A DNA stretch of 64,000 nt from Datisca glomerata (Eukaryota > Streptophyta > Magnoliopsida > Cucurbitales > Datiscaceae). Shown piece by piece: positions 12,378 through 23,225 of the stretch. The position numbers and the translations under genes were made by a program. Under the pieces are notes generated by a model, which saw nothing but the letters and a program-made list of their open reading frames with translations, was not told where the DNA came from and made no database searches. How positions within the stretch are numbered: the first letter of the stretch is position 1; the number at the start of each line of letters is the position of its first letter. The DNA lies in contig QANY01000119.1 in the NCBI GenBank assembly GCA_003255025.1, forward strand, positions 114,424-178,423, written 5' to 3'.

Positions 12378-13477
12378 TGTTATACCTATTTTTAGGGTAT
12401 GTACAAAAGACTTTTGAGGGCATGTTAATGCGGCTAAGACCTTTCGTACTGTTAAACAAGTGTTTAACTGTCACAGGGATTATCAACCCACTGCCTTGGT
12501 TTCTAGATGAACTTGCTTAAGCCACAGGTAAGCTTATCAACCCCGGGGCCTAGACCTCGGGAAAGCTTACCCACCCCGGGACTTAGGCCTCGAGGAAGCT
12601 CACCCACCTCGGGGCCTAAGCCTCGGGGAAGTTCACCCACCCCGAGGCCTTGGCCTCGTGAAAGCTCGTCAACCCTGGGGCCTAGCGCTTCGGGGGAGAC
12701 TGTCCACCTTAGGGCCTAGCTCTTCAGGGGAGTTCACCATCCCCGGGGACAAGCGTCTCAGGACCTTCGAGGGTTGCAGATGGCGTTTGTGTGAATCAAC
12801 TTATATTTTTACTAAGTCCTAATAGAAAGAGGTTCCTTCTTGGAGAAGGACTTAAGGGCAGGGAATCTCCCGCCTCAGTTAAAATAAGGCACCTAGGCCT
12901 AGGTAGAAGCTTGCAGGTGTCATCATATATATTTAATACATTTAGGAAATTCAAAGATGGGGGTATGAGAAAAAGCATGAAGCCCACTACCCAATGAGTC
13001 AATCAACCAGTGCTCGGTAGGGTGTCATCATAATCATTTAATATGACGGTCCAATAGAGGTCGAGGAAGTACATTGTGAGATACGAGGATCGATTGTCCT
13101 AACACCCGAGATGATCATATGTTACCTCGTACCCCACCAAGCCAATTAGAGAAGCCTGAAGCCAGGGGCTGGTTTGAGGAGGCACCTCATTGGAGGAGAG
13201 GTCTGATAACATATGATGACCAACCCAACCTTAAGGTCAGCTTCCCACTATAAATTCCCTGGTAAATGCACTTTAAGAGGTACACAACAACTTTCAGCTA
13301 CCTTTCTACTTTGCTTTCTTTCATCCCTTACTGACTTAGGCTTTGGAGGGGTATAAAGGAGACCACCCCCTTCTTCTTTGGTCTCCTACTTTACCTTCCC
13401 TCATTGTAGGTGTGGAGTGAAAAGTGGAGCTCATACATTGTTGGCCTGATCTCATCCCTGACATTTAACCATCAACA
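12378..13477 (+). repeat. LTR of gag-only Ty3/gypsy element, duplication copy A
   Basis: Begins TGTTATACC and ends CATCAACA, preceded by ATAAT and followed by a primer-binding site. Matches the LTRs at 15784-16832 and 19717-21592. It contains a GC-rich 30-33 bp minisatellite (about 12530-12700) based on CCCCGGGGCCTAGGCCTCGG. Confidence 0.85.
12530..12700. repeat. GC-rich LTR minisatellite, copy A
   Basis: About five units of roughly 30-33 bp built on GGGGCCTAGGCCTCGGGGAA alternating with CTCACCCACC. It produces a proline/arginine-rich frame (12507-12719) that is not a gene. Confidence 0.85.
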
Positions 13478-13478
13478 A

Positions 13479-13496
13479 TTAGCGCCATCTGTGGGA
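13479..13496 (+). promoter_or_regulatory. Primer-binding site, copy A
   Basis: TTAGCGCCATCTGTGGGA directly after the LTR. It is a mutated form of the TTGGCGCCGTCTGTGGGA site common in plant Ty3/gypsy elements. Confidence 0.7.
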
Positions 13497-13549
13497 ATGA
13501 AATGGTAAGCATACATTGTCTCGTAGTTTCCACTAGAAGAGTTAAGAAA

Positions 13550-14085
13550 TGAGTCGGAGATCCAATAGGAACAATGAAATTTAACCAGGGGCCTACTCCT
13601 TCATGAGAGGCCTCGGAAGTGACACCCTCCGTGTCCGAGCTAAGGAGGTCCCCTACTCAGCTGAGGCCCAGCTTCATCATGCAGGACCTCCATTCCTAGA
13701 AGATATCATGCGTGTTGATGATACCCCCACAATTCAGAATGTCGTTCATCACACCATACGATGGCACTAGGGCACCTAATTAACACTTGGAGACATCAGG
13801 ACATGGATGTAGCTTCAAGGTATCCCATTGGCTATCATGTGTAAAGCATTCCCGCTTTCATCCTCAGCTCGCGCTTGGTATCGTTAGCTAAAACCAGACT
13901 CTATCTCATCATTCAGTGAATTCAGAAAAACGTTCATCCACCAATTTCTAGGAGGAGGAGACCAAATGAAGCTTGCCACTCATCTACTATGAAAGACGGT
14001 GTCCTAAAAGTAACACCCGCCGATCAATGGTCAGCATCGTTTATGGTTGAGACTAGGACGGTGTCATCAGATTTAATACGAGAAA
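13550..14085 (+). pseudogene. Truncated gag relic, duplication copy A
   Basis: Starts like the copy-B gag at 16904 and includes the capsid motif MCKAFPLSSSARAWYR followed by SISSFSEFRKTFIHQFLGG, recognisable as the Retrotrans_gag domain. It has in-frame stops and frameshifts. At about 14088 it breaks off and joins the start of duplication copy B. Confidence 0.8.
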
Positions 14086-14109
14086 ATATTAATTGAATAT
14101 TTTTAGGAG

Positions 14110-15783
14110 AGAGATACAGTAATTGAAAGAGAGAGAGTGATTGATAGAGTAAATACTAAGCCTGAGACTTCTCACCTACTCAAACGAGATTGAAAACTAC
14201 CATTCCCTTGAATCGAAAAAGGTTTTGAATAGCGCATAAGGTCAGTTTAGAGGGTGTGGAAGGAAGAGCTGGTGCGGCGCGTCAAAATCCCTCATGTAAT
14301 GCAACGCACAAGGAAGGGTGGCGAGTGGGAGAATAATTCCTCCCCTTTCAAAAGAGGTGTGGATATGGTATAACCAAAAGATTCAGTCAAATCAGAAGCA
14401 ACTGGGCACGCAAATGCCGATGTGAAAAGGGCCATAGCGTAGCTCTAGCCAGAGCTTTTGAGTGTTCCAACTAAGTTCCAGTAGGCCAAGGAGTGTGAGT
14501 CTTGAAAGGAGGCATCAAAAGCTGAACCATAAAGACGCAACACCACTTAATGTTTCAAACGTAGAGTCGACCAAAACAGAAGCCTTAGACGAGATAGAGA
14601 ATGAAAGAAAGCATTGAACTTTTTTTTCTCAAATACAAGGAAGTAGGCATAGAAAATCTTAATTTAATATTTTGATTTGATTTAAATACTAAATATTAAT
14701 TGATATAAATATAAAATATTAATTTGATACATTTTTTGTGAGAGAGGTATTATTTTGATTCAAGAGAGAGGAATATATATTTAATTTGATAAAGAGAGAG
14801 TGAATGATAAAGAGAGATTTGAGAGAGAAATATTCGACTTAGAGAGAGTGATTGATGGAGTGAAATATGTAAATATACATTTTTATTTTGAACTTAGTTA
14901 CCTTTGTATTAATTTTAAGAGAGAGATTGAGAGAGAATAATTGATAGAGAGTGTATGATATTTAAATGATAAAAAATAAAAATATATTAGATTTAAATTA
15001 TAAACATTCAAATTTGCATATGAAGGGTATTTAAGGTATTTAAATTATAAAAATCTTGAAATAAAAATAGATTTAATAAAAATCTAATGTTATAAAAAAT
15101 TTGATAAAAATCTAATATGGTAGTACAACTATATTATTTGTCTAATAATCACTAAAATAAATGTTAGTTCTTGCGTAGTTGTCTTAAACGAAGACAAGCT
15201 ATTAGAGCTCAATGTAAAATCAGTCCCGTACCGTTGGATTTGGACCACCTCCTTGGTGACCCAAATAGCATGTTCGGTTGATTGGACCATTGAATTAAAA
15301 AGCAACTTGCCATAATGACTTAGTAAGAAGATAAGAAAATTAAAATAGTTTTTTTTGATAAAGTGGAATGAACTAAGAAAAAAAACATCATTTAATAAAT
15401 ATTAGTCAATATGTATGTGTTTCACACCTATTTAATTAATTATAAAATATATATATTAATTTAAATTAATATTGACGTTGAAATAGATACATAACATATT
15501 TAAAAATTAGAGATAACTGTAAAAATGATTAACTTTCTATTTCAAACTGTAAAAATGTCTTAAAAGCTTTTTATTATAAAAATGGTAGAAATATATTTAC
15601 ATCTGTGTAAATTTGGTAAATAAATATTTACTTTGGTCATTTTCTGCCACTTTTGTAAACAAAAAGCTTTCTGACCATTTTTACAGTTTGAACTGAAAAA
15701 TTAGTTTTTCTGTCATTTTCTATAAAAATTAGTTTACATCTAAACTAAAAGTGAAATAGTAATAATAATAACTTGTTTATAAT
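14110..15783. repeat. Segmental duplication copy B, left flank with preserved empty site
   Basis: Matches 62-2148 joined directly to 12146-12377. The insertion point of the Ogre-like element corresponds to the uninterrupted words AAAAATGTCTTAAAAGC at about 15549-15565. There is no gene; the segment is AT-rich with GAGA tracts. It ends with ATAAT, the target site of the following element. Confidence 0.87.
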
Positions 15784-16832
15784 TGTTATACCCATTTTTT
15801 AGGCACGTGCAAAAGACCTTTAAGGGCACGTTAATGAGGCTAAGAACTTTCGTACTCTTAAACAAGTGTATGCGTGTCACAGAGATTATCAACCCCAAGG
15901 CATAAGCCTCGGGGAAGCTTATCAACCCCGGGGCCTAGACCTTAGGGAAACTCACCCACCTCGAGGCCTAGGCCTCAGGAAATCTCATAACCCCTAGGGC
16001 CTTGGCCTTGGGGAAGCTCACCCTCCTCGTGGCGTAGCGCTTCGGGGGAGACCGCCCACCATAGGGCCTAGCTCTTCGGGGGAGTTCCCCCTCCCCAGGG
16101 TAAGCGTCCCGGGACCCTCGAGGGTTGCAGATGGTGCTCGTGTGAATCAACTTATATTTTGACTAAGTCCCAACATAAAGCAGTTCCTTCTTGGAGAAGG
16201 ACTTAAGGGTAGGCAATCTCCCGTCTTAGTTCAAATAAGGCACTTGGGCCAAGGTAGAAGCTTGCAAGTGTCATCATATATATTTAATACAATGAGTTAG
16301 TCAATTTAGAGATGGGGGTATGAGAAAAAGCGCGAAACCCACTACCCAATGAGTTAGTCATCATGCGCACAATAGGGTATCATCATAAACATTTGATATG
16401 ATGATCTAATAGAAGTCGAGAAAGTACATTGTGGGATACGAGGACATGCTGTCCTGACACACGAGGTGATACTCTACTACCTCGTACCCCACCAAGCCAA
16501 TCAAAGAAGCCTGAATTCAGGAGTTGATTCATGGAGGCACCTCATTGGAGGAGATGTCTGCTAATGTATGAAGACCGGCCCAACCTTAAGAATAACTTCT
16601 CAATATAAATGCCCTGGTAAATGCACTTTAAGAGGTACGGAAAAACTTCCAACAACATCTCTACTTTGCTCTCTTTCATCCGTTACTGGCTTAAGGTTCG
16701 GAGGGGTAAAAAGGAGACCACCCCCTTCTTCCTTGGTCTCCTATTTTACCTTCCTCCATTGCATGTGTGGAGTGAGAAGTGGAGCACATACATTGTTAGC
16801 CTGATCTCATCCTCGAGATTTAGCCATCAACA
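15784..16832 (+). repeat. 5' LTR of the plus-strand gag-only element
   Basis: 1049 bp, starting TGTTATACCC and ending CATCAACA. It includes a short run of the GC-rich minisatellite at about 15890-16050. Confidence 0.87.
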
Positions 16833-16833
16833 A

Positions 16834-16851
16834 TTGGCATCGTCTATGGGA
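16834..16851 (+). promoter_or_regulatory. Primer-binding site
   Basis: TTGGCATCGTCTATGGGA immediately after the 5' LTR. It differs by a few C-to-T/G-to-A type changes from the usual TTGGCGCCGTCTGTGGGA. Confidence 0.72.
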
Positions 16852-16903
16852 ATGAAAAGGTAAGCATACCTTGTCTCGTAGTTTCCACAAGAAGAGTTAA
16901 GAA

Positions 16904-17704
16904 ATGAGTCAGAGATCCAATAGAAAAATGAGATCTAGTCAGGGGCATACTCCTTCAAGAGAGGCCTCGGAAGTGCCACCCTCCGTGTCTGAGCTAAGGA
17001 GGTCCCCTACTCGGCTGAGGCCCAGCTTCATCATGCAGGACCGCTATTCACAGAAGCGATCATGCGTGCTGATGATGCCCTAACAATTTAGAATGCCATT
17101 CATCATACCATATGATGGCACTAGGGACCCTAATGAACACTTGGAGGCATTCAAGACACGAATGTAGCTTCAAGGTATCCCAGAGGCTATCATGTGTAAA
17201 GCATTCCCGCTTACGCTTTCTTCCTCAGCTCGCGCTTGGTATCATCAGCTAAAACTAGGCTCTATCTCATCATTCAGTGAGCTTAGCAAAATGTTCATCC
17301 ACCAATTTCTAGGAGGAAAGGAACAAAAGAAGCCTGCCACTTATCTACTTTGAAAGGCGGTGTCCCAAAAGTAACATCCGCGGTTCCTTGGTCGGCATTA
17401 TTTATGGTTGAGACTAGGACGGTGTCATCATGTTTAATACGAGAACATACGCGACTATGTCATCAGGTTTAACACAGAGGCCCTAAAAGAAGAGAGGTAC
17501 ATCGATGGCATAGCCCTTACAGCGACGATGGATGGGCTAAGTGAGAAGAGGCTACTATGATCCCTGACAAAGAAGACACCCACAAGCTTCACCGAGCTTC
17601 TTACCCGCGCTCAGAAGTATATGAGTGTGTCTGAGCTCTTAAGCTCACGATATGGAGACCGAGCTAAGGACAAGCCAAGGGAAAGGAAGAAAGACCACAA
17701 CTAA
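16904..17704 (+). pseudogene. Retrotransposon gag relic (Retrotrans_gag domain)
   Basis: A single reading frame of 267 codons runs from an ATG at 16904 to TAA at 17702 but contains six internal stops (for example after ..VLMMP, after ..KTRM and after ..PATYLL). The order of motifs is that of plant Ty3/gypsy gag: IPYDGTRDPNEHLEAF, then MCKAFPLTLSSSARAWYHQL, then SISSFSELSKMFIHQFLGGK, then DYVIRFNTEALKEERY, then SFTELLTRAQKYMSVSELLS. Most stops are TGA, TAA or TAG at sites one transition from a sense codon, which would fit methylation-driven decay. No zinc knuckle follows before the final stop. The frame is otherwise intact, so the decay is almost wholly by point mutation. Confidence 0.85.
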
Positions 17705-18239
17705 GCTTTATGATCTACCCACTTTAGATGACTACTTACTTTGAAAGGTAGGTGGTGACCAGAAGGATAATGACCCTCAGGCTGAATCTTGAATATGTCA
17801 TAGGGGCAGCCCTAGGCTCAACCTTGCATTGGTCACATGGGAGGACGCCAAGGCCCAATATTACTTATGTGAAATGAAGTAACTTATTTCTCATCATTGC
17901 CAAAGTCATCCAAGGAAACCCCAAACTTGTCTTTTGATGTCATCCGAGGCATGTTGACGCTCATTTATAGAAGTCACCGATGTGCCTAAGCTCATTCTCC
18001 AAATCCTATATTCAGTTTGACCCACCAAAAATTTGTCTGCATCAAACTATGGGCCCACTAGTAGAGTGGCCACCACAAAACAATATCTTTTAGATGAACT
18101 TAAAATAAAAATAGTATGATAAGAGTAAAATGTGAAAACATACCGCCAAATCATTATGAGAAAGACAACATTATCTGCTTATCAGAGGTGAGCCCAAGCT
18201 CACAATCACCTAAGGCACATTAAGTGACCTGAAGCTCAA
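17705..18239. other. Internal noncoding segment after gag
   Basis: About 0.5 kb with no recognisable domain. Protease or reverse transcriptase would be expected here in a full element and is not seen. Confidence 0.55.
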
Positions 18240-19110
18240 CTTCACCGAAGTCACCATGGTAAACTAAGCTCATCCTCATTGAATCCATCTAAGGAGACCC
18301 TAAGCGTAGCCTCAATTAAGCTACCTAAGGTGACCCCAGGATCATCATCACCGGTGACCCCAAGCTCAGCCTCACATAAGCAACCTTATGTGATCAAAGG
18401 CTCATGTTCGCTTATGACCACAAGGCTAATGCTTGCGGGTGACCCCATGCTCATTTTCACTGGTAAGGTTGGGGTCATTTCTGATGACTTAGGAGAATTT
18501 GAGCTTGGTGTTACCTCAGATGGCTTTTGAATGTTGACCTTCGAGATAACCTCAAGTGAATTAGATAAGAGTAAGTTTGGGGTCACCTGGAGTTAGTTAG
18601 GTGAGGGTGTGCCCATGGTCTTCTAGAATGACTTAGCTATACTTTGGGTTAGCTATAATGACTTCATCGAGATTATATTTCGGGTCATCGTAAATGACTT
18701 GGGTGAGGGTGACTTTGGGGTCACCTTAAATGACTTAGTCAGGTTGAGCTTTGGGTCACTTAAGGTGGTTTATGTAGGGATGAGCTTAAGGACGCCAAGA
18801 AGATGGGCCTCAGGTCACCTAAGATGGCCTAGGTGAGGGTGATCTGGGGTCACCGACATGGGTAGGCCTCAAGTCACATAAGGTGGCTTATGTTGGGGTC
18901 ACAAAAAAGGATAGGCCTCAGGTGATATAAGGTGGCTTATGTGAGGGTCATCTTAGGGTCACCAACAAGGATATTCCTCAAGTCACATAAGATGACTTAT
19001 GTAAGGCTGATATGGGGTCATAAGTGAAGATAGGCCTCATGTCACTTAAGATGGCTTAGGTGAGGCTAATATGGGGCCTTAGGTCACCTATGATGGCTTA
19101 GGTGAGGCTA
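18240..19110. repeat. Degenerate 49-60 bp tandem array in the 3' untranslated region
   Basis: Words such as ATAAGGTGGCTTATG, TAGGCCTCAGGTCAC and GGGGTCACC alternate through the segment. Anchor positions 18878, 18927, 18987 and 19046 give steps of 49, 60 and 59. Copies in the first third appear more diverged and partly inverted in sense (GGTGACCCCAAGCTCA). Confidence 0.75.
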
Positions 19111-19114
19111 CACT

Positions 19115-19490
19115 AAGTGGCACCTTAGTGGTTCACCTTAGCTGTAACCTAGCAGCTCTACTTACTTTGGGTTATTCGACACCCAATCAAAGTGAACTCA
19201 AAGTATGGACCTTGACCAAACCCCATAACAATTGGAGGAAGTGGCACCTTAGTGATTCACCTCGGCTGTTACCTAGTATCCCTACTTACTATGGGCTCTT
19301 CGACACCCAGTTGAAGTGAACTCAGAGTATGGAACTCAGTCTAACCCCACGACAATCAACGAAAGTCGTACCCTAGCGATTCGCTTCAACTGCATCCTAG
19401 CAACCCTATTTACTTCAAGCTCTTTGAGACCCCATCGAAGTGGACTCAAAGCATGGAGATCTGCTACAACCCAACAACAACTCTACTTAC
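19115..19490. repeat. 124-bp tandem repeat, three copies
   Basis: GTGGCACCTTAGTGGTTCACC at about 19117 recurs at about 19241 and, diverged, at about 19366, with parallel sequence throughout each unit (CTACTTACT..., CGACACCCA..., GTGAACTCAAAG...). It is a second, unrelated array directly after the 49-60 bp array. Confidence 0.85.
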
Positions 19491-19700
19491 TTCATGTTAT
19501 TCAACACAAATTAAAAATGATTGTGTATTCAGCTTTAAACTCGAGCTCCAACTATGTCTCATACAAAATAGAAGACCCTATGAAAAACTCTTGCTAAAAA
19601 AGATGAGAATAAACTCGTTGAATCTCACAATTAGAAAAAGGAGAATTAACACAAATTTGCTCATGACAACTTTCAAAGTTTTCAGCACGCTTCATACTCA

Positions 19701-19716
19701 GAAGCTGGGGGGCAAC
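19701..19716 (+). promoter_or_regulatory. Polypurine tract
   Basis: GAAGCTGGGGGGCAAC directly before the LTR start TGTTATATCC. Confidence 0.8.
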
Positions 19717-19876
19717 TGTTATATCCATTTTCAGGCACGTACAAAAGACCTTTAAGGGCACTTTAATGTGACTAAAACATTTCATACTCTTGAACAAGTG
19801 TTTGAGCGTTGTAGAGATTATCAACCCCGAGGCGTAGAAGCTTACCAACCCCGGGGCCTAGACCTCGGGGAAGCAA

Positions 19877-20592
19877 CCCATCAATTAATTAAATTTTAAT
19901 TTTCAAAAAATTAAAATTGATAGCTAACTTTAAAAATTCAAAATTTAAAAGATAAAAAATAGGATTAGGGTTTTTGCGAAGCATAGCATGGATAGGGCGA
20001 CAGGGTATCAGGGCAATCCCACCAACACCACCAACTGCCCGGCCACCATCGCTAGTGGCGGACGACGGACCACGGGTGTGTACGACTTCTCAAGATTCGT
20101 GTGGCTTCTCAGGATTCATGCGATGAGATGATCATAATGCGTTCGTGATGGATTTACATGAAATTTAACGATACAACTCTTACAAAATTAAATTACATAA
20201 AATCCTATACCACAATTTCGATCTACATCAATTTTAAAATTGAAAAATAACACCTAAAGTCAATCGATCAGTATCCATTCATAAAACATATTCAAACATA
20301 CTTTGAATCTACCATACAAAATTATATGTCAATATCATCATATTCATCCATACATACTTTTAGATTCAAAAAATGCATATTCTAAAAATCATCGGCTCTG
20401 ATACCAATTGTTGAATCAGATTTTAGATTTTGATGAAAAATTAATGAACTGTGACAAGTTCATGGGCAGAATTTCAAAAAATTTCATGCAAGCATTTAAT
20501 CAAATTAAACACAAAATTAATCAATGAACATGCATAGTCATATAAACGAATCGAGAAAAGATTGAAACAATTTATATCTTTTCAATTAATAT
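19877..20592 (-). mobile_element. Ty1/copia-like fragment inserted in the 3' LTR
   Basis: On the minus strand TGGTATCAGAG (20406 to 20396), the classic initiator-Met-tRNA primer-binding site, follows an LTR-like end ...CTGATTCAACA (20419 to 20409). Sequence 20409-20592 would be the truncated 5' LTR and 19877-20395 the start of the internal region. No coding domain is seen. Target duplications could not be identified with certainty. Confidence 0.65.
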
Positions 20593-20870
20593 ACCATGGG
20601 GCCTATGCCTTGGGAAGTTCATCAACCCTGGGGCCTAGGCCTTGGGGAAGCTCATCAACCCCGAGTGCTAGGCCTCGAGGAAGCTCATCAACCCCGGGGC
20701 CTAGTCCTCGGGGAAGCTTACCCACCCCGGGGCTTAGGCCTCGAGGAAACTCATCAACTCCGTGGCCTAGGCCTCGGGGAAGCTCAACCCCGGGGCCTAT
20801 TCCTTGAGGAAGCTCACCCACCCCAGGGACTAGCGCTTCGGGGGAATTCACCCTTCCCGGGGCAAGCGTC
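20593..20870. repeat. Expanded GC-rich LTR minisatellite
   Basis: About eight units of roughly 30-33 bp (GGGGCCTAGGCCTCGGGGAA followed by GCTCATCAACCCC). Open frames on both strands here (20562-20907) are repeat artefacts rich in Gly, Pro, Leu and Arg. Confidence 0.9.
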
Positions 20871-21592
20871 CTGGGACCCACGAGGGTTGCAGACGATGCT
20901 CGTATGAATCAACTTGTGTTTTGACTAAGTCATAACAGAAAAGAGGTTCCCGTTTGAAGAAGGACTTAAGGGCGATGAATCTCCCACCTCAGTTCAAATA
21001 GAGCACCTGGGCTGACGTAGATGCTTGTAGGGTGTCCTCATATACATTTAATATACCTAGGACAATTAGAGATGAGGGTATGAGAAAAAGCATGAAGCAC
21101 ACTACCGAATGAGTCAGTCAACCTGCGCCCAGTAGAGTGTCATCATAAGCATTTAATACGGCGGTCCAATAGAGGTCGAGGAAGTACATTGTGAGATATG
21201 AGGACAGAGTGTCATAATACCCGAGGACATCATCTGTTACCTTGTACCCCATCAAGCCAATTAGAGAAGTCTGAAGCCGGGGGCTGGTTGGAGGAGTCAC
21301 CTCATTAGAGGAGAGGTCTGCTAATGTACGAATACCAGCCTAACCTTAAGGTCAACTTCCCACTATAAATACCCTGGTAAATGCACTTTAAGAGGTACGC
21401 AACAACTTCCAACTACCATTCTACTTTGCTCTCCTTCATCCCTTACTGACTTAAGCTTCAAAGGGGTAAAAATTAGACCACACCCTTCTTCCTTGGTCTC
21501 CTATTTTACCTTCCTCCATTACAAGTGTGGAGAGAGAAGTGGAGCACACACATTGTTGGCCTGATCACATCTTCGAGATTTAGCCATCAACA

Positions 21593-22329
21593 ATAATATT
21601 AAATTGTTGGTGTTATTTGAATCGTATAGAAAATAGTTCGATTTTATCAATTTGTCATATTCTTAAGAAATAATTCTATCATATTAAGAGACAGTTTTTT
21701 GTATTTAAAATATGTTAATGTCATTCTATAAATTTATGTATATGAATTTTAATGTTACTGATAACATAAATATTATAGAATATTTAATTTATAAATTTAT
21801 AATGAACAAATCATTATTGATTTATATTTAAATATTAGTTATAAAAGATCTTGAAATCAATCCAAAGATATTCACGTTTCTAATTACATAAGATTATCAA
21901 AATATTTTATTTTACTGACTATACATAAATTATTATTAGATAAAAATAAAACATTATCAACTTAATTAAATGTGAAAGGAGGTTACATACCTAATTTTGT
22001 TATATTTTAATAGACATTAAATGAAAAAAAGAAGAATAAAAAGTTTCTCCCTTTAAACCTCTTTTAATATATATATATATATAGTTGTTGAAAAAACCTA
22101 TATAATATTCACGTATTAAATAAAATGAAAAAAAACAATAATAGATGTATAGTTAGAACAATTATGAAACCCAAAAAGTAATACCTTAAATCGATAAAAA
22201 TTGCAGCAAACAAAGTCGTTGTCAATAAGTGAATTCTAAAAGTCAATCATCTAGTCGAATCTAACGAAAGGGAGTGAGTAGCAAAAAACATTTACAACCT
22301 AATTTCATTCCCTATAAATTTGCAATACC
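21593..22329. other. AT-rich intergenic stretch
   Basis: Starts with the target duplication ATAAT. It contains a TA dinucleotide run at about 22066-22083. No gene or element end was recognised. Confidence 0.6.
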
Positions 22330-22753
22330 TTAAAGTTCATAAGAGAAATATTTGAAGGCAACAATTCGATAACCCCTCATTTTCCAATGAACCTTACCAG
22401 AACAAATCAATAGGAGTTGCACAACAAAGGTTTAATTGACTTCCAGCCAAATCTTTCTTCAACAAACCAAGCATATTCAATATCATCAAAAGGTAAATAT
22501 CATATAAGTATGAACTGAGATTCAACCTTTGACATAAGATCTACAAGTTTGAAAACCACCCCCACAGCCACCATGACTTGAGACATTTAAAGATGCGCCA
22601 TCAATTTCAGCCTTGACCTGTCCTTGTAAAGGCAAATGCCAAAGAAATAGAGAAATCATAGGAGCTATAGAAGAACGACTAGTGAGGAAAAAACTTTCAA
22701 AATCAAAATATCATCAACATTATTGGACATAAAACCAATTCGTAAAATATCAG
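22330..22753 (-). pseudogene. LINE ORF2 RNase H-like (RVT_3) relic
   Basis: The minus strand from about 22620 reads QVKAEIDGASLNVSSHGGCG followed by GGFQTCRSYVKG, which fits the start of the RNase H-like domain of plant LINE ORF2 (DGA...GGCGG). Just upstream on the minus strand (22750-22640) a frame-shifted block resembling DDILILK is compatible with the linker before that domain. Stops and frameshifts are present. It ends exactly where the Copia LTR begins. Confidence 0.6.
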
Positions 22754-23070
22754 TGTGTAAGAAGATGAATAATATACTTTATTAATAATAAATAATGTAT
22801 TACATAAAAATGTACAGAATACAGAAAATTAAGGTTATACAGAAAACTAACATCGAGGCTTACAAATTACGCAATGGGCTAAAACAGTAACGCCCCTGCA
22901 GATGATGCTCATAGTCTTAGACACATGTCTTCAGGATACAACGATCTTGTGGAGACAGTAAACAACACAACAATATTATCTCTCTTGAGCGAACAAGAAA
23001 AATGTTTGTGTCTTAGATTTTTATTTTGACTGAATGAAAATTCCCTCTCCAACGATGCCCACGAAATTGC

Positions 23071-23078
23071 TTTATATA
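23071..23078 (-). promoter_or_regulatory. TATA box of the Copia LTR
   Basis: TATATAAA on the minus strand, upstream of an A-rich transcribed-looking leader. It sits immediately beside the palindromic elements at 23086-23143. Confidence 0.5.
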
Positions 23079-23085
23079 GAAGCAA

Positions 23086-23143
23086 TTGTGACTGTTTAAA
23101 CAGTCACAAAGGTTGGAGTTGTGACTGTCCAGAACAGTCACAA
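23086..23143. repeat. Paired dyads in the Copia LTR promoter
   Basis: A perfect 24-bp palindrome occupies 23086-23109 (half-site TTGTGACTGTTT). A second dyad uses the same TTGTGACTGT arm at 23119-23128 and its complement at 23134-23143, with a five-base loop. The shared arm makes two copies of one dyad element. Confidence 0.85.
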
Positions 23144-23225
23144 GTAGTAGTTGCAAAACTGCCACTATGGCGCCTCTTCAAAGGCACCTCCATGAAGACA
23201 CCTCTTGAAGATATCCGAAAACCAA

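Larger units (their letters stand above)
15784..21592 (+). mobile_element. Gag-only Ty3/gypsy LTR retrotransposon, complete ends
   Basis: 5' LTR 15784-16832, primer-binding site 16834-16851, gag relic 16904-17704, two tandem arrays (18240-19110 and 19115-19490), purine tract 19701-19716 and 3' LTR 19717-21592. Both ends are flanked by ATAAT (15779-15783 and 21593-21597), a perfect 5-bp target duplication. LTR termini are TGTTATA...CATCAACA. No pol domain was found in the 2.9 kb internal region. The 3' LTR is itself interrupted by a Copia-like fragment. The gag style and the 3' repeats suggest the Tat branch. It is non-autonomous and degenerate. Confidence 0.88.
19717..21592 (+). repeat. 3' LTR, interrupted by a Copia-like fragment
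   Basis: Begins TGTTATATCC and ends CATCAACA. The LTR sequence breaks at about 19876 and resumes at about 20593. Without the insert it is about 1.16 kb, longer than the other two copies because the GC-rich minisatellite is expanded. Confidence 0.85.
22754..23225 (-). repeat. 3' LTR of a Copia relic
   Basis: Lies downstream (minus strand) of the RNase H relic. It includes a TATA box (TATATAAA at 23078-23071), two dyads and an outer end near ..TTCTTACACA at 22754. The inner boundary is uncertain: the stretch 23143-23225 may be LTR or internal. Confidence 0.6.

Noticed and set aside
20562..20907. Gly/Pro/Arg-rich frames on both strands
   Set aside because: They are translations of the GC-rich LTR minisatellite.
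22920..23100. Independent host gene with TATA box on the minus strand
   Set aside because: Position, dyads and neighbouring Copia RNase H show that this is an LTR promoter.
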